From positions 1-7,514 of the forward strand of contig CALDJI010000095.1 in the NCBI GenBank assembly GCA_937901805.1: a DNA stretch of 7,514 nucleotides, written 5' to 3'. Positions 4,631 to 7,514 of the stretch are shown in pieces. Under the pieces are notes generated by a model. That model saw nothing but the letters and a program-made list of their open reading frames with translations, did no database searches and was not told the origin of the DNA. The stretch is from an uncultured Clostridia bacterium. Lineage in GTDB: Bacteria; Bacillota; Clostridia; Oscillospirales; Ruminococcaceae. Made by a program: the position numbers and the translations under genes. Each line of letters opens with the position of its first letter. Position 1 is the first letter of the stretch.

Positions 4631-7514
4631 ATGGTGAATGTCAAGCCAGTACAGCTGGGCAAGAACGTACGAATGAGCTTTTCGCGGATTAATGAGGTTT
4701 TGGAAATGCCGAACCTGATTGAAATCCAGAAAAACTCATACCAATGGTTCCTCGAGGAAGGCCTGAAAGAGGTTTTCCACGATGTCTCGGCGATTACGGA
4801 CTACACCGGAAACCTGGTACTCGATTTTATTGACTACCGCCTTGACGAGCAGCCGAAATATTCGGTGGAAGAGTGCAAGGAACGGGACGCCACTTATGCG
4901 GCTCCGCTTCGTGTACGCGCGCGGCTGTTGAACAAGGAAACCGGCGAGGTCAAGGAGCAGGAAATCTTTATGGGCGATTTCCCATTGATGACGGAAAGCG
5001 GTACCTTTGTCATTAATGGAGCGGAACGTGCGATTGTTTCCCAGCTCGTTCGTTCTCCGGGCGTCTATTATGGAATGAGTTTTGATAAGACCGGCAAAAA
5101 ACTCTTTAACGCTACTGTCATTCCAAACCGCGGTGCTTGGCTGGAATACGAGACGGATTCCAACGATATCTTCTATGTCCGTATCGATAAAAACAGAAAG
5201 CTCCCGGTTACCACGTTTATCCGTGCCCTCGGCCTGTCGACTGATCAGCAGATTATTGACTTCTTCGGTGAAGATGACCGCATGCTTGCTACCATTCAAA
5301 AGGACGCGACCAAAAACACGGAAGAAGCCCTGTTGGAAGTTTACCGGAAACTGCGTCCGGGCGAACCTCCGACGATTGAGAGCGCGCAGTCCCATCTTGA
5401 CATGCTCTTCTTCGATCCGAGAAGATATGACATGTCCAAAGTGGGTCGCTATAAATACAACAAAAAGCTTGCCTTGGGTACCCGTATTACCGGAAAAACC
5501 CTGGCGCAGCCGGTAGTCAATCCCCTGACCGGAGAAATCCTCGCAGAAGAAGGGCAGACCCTTACCCGCGAGATGGCTCATGAAATTGAGCGCAGCGGTG
5601 TGGATACCGTTTACCTGAATGTGGAAGACAAACTGGTCAAAGTGATTTCCAACGGTATGGTAAACCTTGCAGATTTTGTCTCCTTTGATCCACTGGAAGA
5701 ACTGGGTATCAAAGAAAAAGTCCGCTTCAGTGTCCTGCGCGAGATTCTGGAAAGCGCTGCGGATGAGGATACTCTGAAAGAGGCGATTTCCGCAAGGATT
5801 GACGAGTTAATCCCAAAACATATCATCATTGACGATATTTTCTCCACCATCAACTACTTGAATAATCTCGGCTATGAAGTCGGCGCGACGGATGATATTG
5901 ACCATCTGGGCAACCGCAGAATCCGTTCTGTCGGGGAGCTGCTCCAGAACCAGTTCCGGATTGGCTTTTCCAGAATGGAGCGTGTTATCCGCGAGAGAAT
6001 GACCCTTCAGGCACAGGATATGGATATTGTAACTCCGCAGGCGCTGATCAATATCCGTCCGGTTGTCGCCGCAATTAAAGAGTTCTTCGGTTCTTCTCCG
6101 CTGTCCCAGTTTATGGATCAAAACAACCCGCTTGCAGAGTTGACGCATAAAAGACGTCTTTCCGCATTGGGACCAGGCGGTCTGTCCCGTGACCGCGCAG
6201 GATTTGAGGTCCGCGACGTCCACTATACCCACTACGGACGCATGTGCCCGATTGAGACCCCGGAAGGCCCGAACATCGGACTGATCTCCTATCTTGCAAC
6301 CTATGCAAGAATCAACGAATACGGTTTTATAGAAGCTCCTTATCGCCGTGTAGATAAAGAAACCGGCGTTGTCACCGATGAAGTCACCTACATGACGGCG
6401 GACATGGAAGACGAATATGTTGTTGCTCAGGCAAACGAACCGTTGGACGAAAATCACTGTTTTGCAAACCAGCGCGTCAACGTCCGTTTCCGTGACCAGA
6501 TTGTATCTATGGACAGATCCCGTGTGGATTATATGGACGTCTCCCCGAAGATGGTTGTCTCCGTGGCAACGGCGATGATCCCGTTCCTGGAAAACGATGA
6601 CGCAAACCGCGCTCTGATGGGTGCAAACATGCAGCGTCAGGCAGTCCCTCTGCTCAAGACCGAATCCCCGATTGTCGGAACCGGTATGGAGTATAAGGCG
6701 GCAGTGGATTCCGGTGTCTGCGTCCTTGCCAAAGAGGACGGCGTTGTTGAGCGAGTCAGTGCGGATGAAATTGTAATCCGCAATGAACAGGGTGCAAACC
6801 ACACCTATAAACTCATCAAGTTCATGCGTTCCAATCAGGGTACCTGTATCAACCAGCGCCCGATTGTAGAGCTTGGTGAAAAAATTACCAAGGGTCAGGT
6901 CATTGCAGATGGTCCTGCAACCAGCAATGGCGAAATCAGCCTTGGGAAAAACGCTCTGATCGGCTTCATGACCTGGGAAGGATACAACTACGAGGACGCA
7001 GTCCTCTTGAATGAGAAGCTTGTCCGCGACGATGTCTATACCTCCATCCATATCGAGGAATATGAGACGGAAGCGCGTGACACCAAACTGGGGCCTGAAG
7101 AAATTACCCGCGATATCCCGAACGTTGGTGAGGATGCGCTCAAGGATCTGGACGACCGCGGAATCATTCGCATCGGTGCGGAAGTCCGCTCCGGCGATAT
7201 CCTTGTCGGCAAAGTCACTCCGAAGGGAGAGACGGAACTGACCGCGGAAGAACGCCTGCTGCGCGCTATCTTCGGCGAAAAAGCCAGGGAAGTCCGCGAT
7301 ACCTCCCTGAAAGTCCCGCACGGGGAATATGGAATTGTTGTTGACGTCAAGGTGTTCACTAGGGAAAACAGCGACGAACTCAGCCCGGGCGTCAATATGG
7401 TTGTCCGCTGCTATGTGGCGCAGAAGAGAAAAATCTCTGTCGGCGACAAGATGGCAGGACGCCACGGAAACAAGGGCGTCGTTTCCCGTATTCTCCCGCA
7501 GGAGGATATGCCTT
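4631..7514 (+). CDS. rpoB: DNA-directed RNA polymerase subunit beta (5' part, 961 codons)
   Basis: RpoB is the second-largest subunit of RNA polymerase, forming one pincer of the cleft and part of the active centre with RpoC. Translation starts at ATG 4631 ([20 protein letters not shown]); an in-frame TGA at 4619-4621 rules out an earlier start. The ribosome site GGAG lies 12 bases upstream, longer than usual. The reading frame is open to the window edge. Landmarks: RSPGVYYG at residues 141-148; the rifampicin region around [19 protein letters not shown] (residues 486-504) and on to [18 protein letters not shown] at 539-551; [11 protein letters not shown] with the acidic pair Glu788-Asp789; and [12 protein letters not shown] at 938-949 with the conserved Lys near the catalytic site. 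Positions matching E. coli Q513, D516, H526, S531 and L533 are all wild type, predicting rifampicin sensitivity. Gram-positive RpoB proteins are about 1180-1250 residues, so some 220-290 remain outside, presumably followed by rpoC. Confidence 0.99.
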   Translation, partial: MVNVKPVQLGKNVRMSFSRINEVLEMPNLIEIQKNSYQWFLEEGLKEVFHDVSAITDYTGNLVLDFIDYRLDEQPKYSVEECKERDATYAAPLRVRARLLNKETGEVKEQEIFMGDFPLMTESGTFVINGAERAIVSQLVRSPGVYYGMSFDKTGKKLFNATVIPNRGAWLEYETDSNDIFYVRIDKNRKLPVTTFIRALGLSTDQQIIDFFGEDDRMLATIQKDATKNTEEALLEVYRKLRPGEPPTIESAQSHLDMLFFDPRRYDMSKVGRYKYNKKLALGTRITGKTLAQPVVNPLTGEILAEEGQTLTREMAHEIERSGVDTVYLNVEDKLVKVISNGMVNLADFVSFDPLEELGIKEKVRFSVLREILESAADEDTLKEAISARIDELIPKHIIIDDIFSTINYLNNLGYEVGATDDIDHLGNRRIRSVGELLQNQFRIGFSRMERVIRERMTLQAQDMDIVTPQALINIRPVVAAIKEFFGSSPLSQFMDQNNPLAELTHKRRLSALGPGGLSRDRAGFEVRDVHYTHYGRMCPIETPEGPNIGLISYLATYARINEYGFIEAPYRRVDKETGVVTDEVTYMTADMEDEYVVAQANEPLDENHCFANQRVNVRFRDQIVSMDRSRVDYMDVSPKMVVSVATAMIPFLENDDANRALMGANMQRQAVPLLKTESPIVGTGMEYKAAVDSGVCVLAKEDGVVERVSADEIVIRNEQGANHTYKLIKFMRSNQGTCINQRPIVELGEKITKGQVIADGPATSNGEISLGKNALIGFMTWEGYNYEDAVLLNEKLVRDDVYTSIHIEEYETEARDTKLGPEEITRDIPNVGEDALKDLDDRGIIRIGAEVRSGDILVGKVTPKGETELTAEERLLRAIFGEKAREVRDTSLKVPHGEYGIVVDVKVFTRENSDELSPGVNMVVRCYVAQKRKISVGDKMAGRHGNKGVVSRILPQEDMP

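Noticed and set aside
6080..6180. Possible rifampicin-resistance substitutions in rpoB
   Set aside because: The residues equivalent to E. coli Q513, D516, H526, S531 and L533 are wild type. Pro in place of the E. coli Gln510 is taken as lineage variation, not a known resistance change.
5807..7465. A 552-codon open frame on the minus strand
   Set aside because: It lies wholly inside rpoB, antisense to it, and its translation has no recognisable motif. Long antisense frames are common opposite strongly codon-biased genes. The shorter minus frame at 4736-5581 is rejected for the same reason.
1..7514. CRISPR arrays, insertion sequences, phage attachment sites, replication origin
   Set aside because: No regularly spaced repeats, transposase motifs, terminal inverted repeats with target duplications, or DnaA-box clusters were seen. 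The tRNA 3' end shows no duplicated copy within the window.

Overview
The window reads as a chromosomal segment of a mid-GC Firmicute, most likely a Clostridium-class anaerobe. The Oscillospiraceae/Ruminococcaceae are possible, but family level cannot be fixed from sequence reading alone. The basis is: an RpoB of Gram-positive type, strong GGAGG-type ribosome sites, sigma-A promoters of TTGACN/TATAAT type, a tRNA gene that encodes its own CCA, and an iron-sulfur flavoprotein/metallo-beta-lactamase pair typical of strict anaerobes.

Left end (1-427): the start of a minus-strand gene for a small secreted protein with a clear signal peptide, then a 213-base divergent intergenic region. That region holds an inverted repeat able to mask the secreted gene's ribosome site, and a small dyad. 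Positions 428-2053: a decayed two-gene ABC exporter operon on the plus strand. An ATPase (428-1272) overlaps a permease (1244-2053), both broken by several frameshifts and, in the ATPase, by a stop codon and lost catalytic residues. Positions 2079-3448: two intact minus-strand genes, an MBL-fold metalloprotein followed by a flavodoxin-fold protein with a CX2CX2CX5C cluster motif. Each has a recognisable promoter; that of the flavoprotein overlaps the stop codon of the MBL gene.

Positions 3658-3889: a complete minus-strand single-gene unit for tRNA-Thr(CGU), with an extended -10 promoter, CCA-encoding tRNA and two tandem intrinsic terminators. Diverging from it on the plus strand is a TTTACT/TATAAT promoter, a structured leader and a 120-residue four-helix membrane protein of unknown function (4021-4383). 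Its terminator hairpin (4404-4444) contains the -35 box of the next promoter (4430-4458), which drives rpoB. After a 166-base leader, rpoB begins at 4631 and runs off the right edge with 961 codons visible.

The right half is core genome (tRNA, rpoB) with well-formed signals; the left half is accessory and partly decaying. I do not see a convincing new biological system. The observations most worth a second look are the nested terminator/promoter before rpoB, the MBL plus flavoprotein pair with an HxDxDH metal motif, the structured leaders, and the pattern of decay in the ABC operon.
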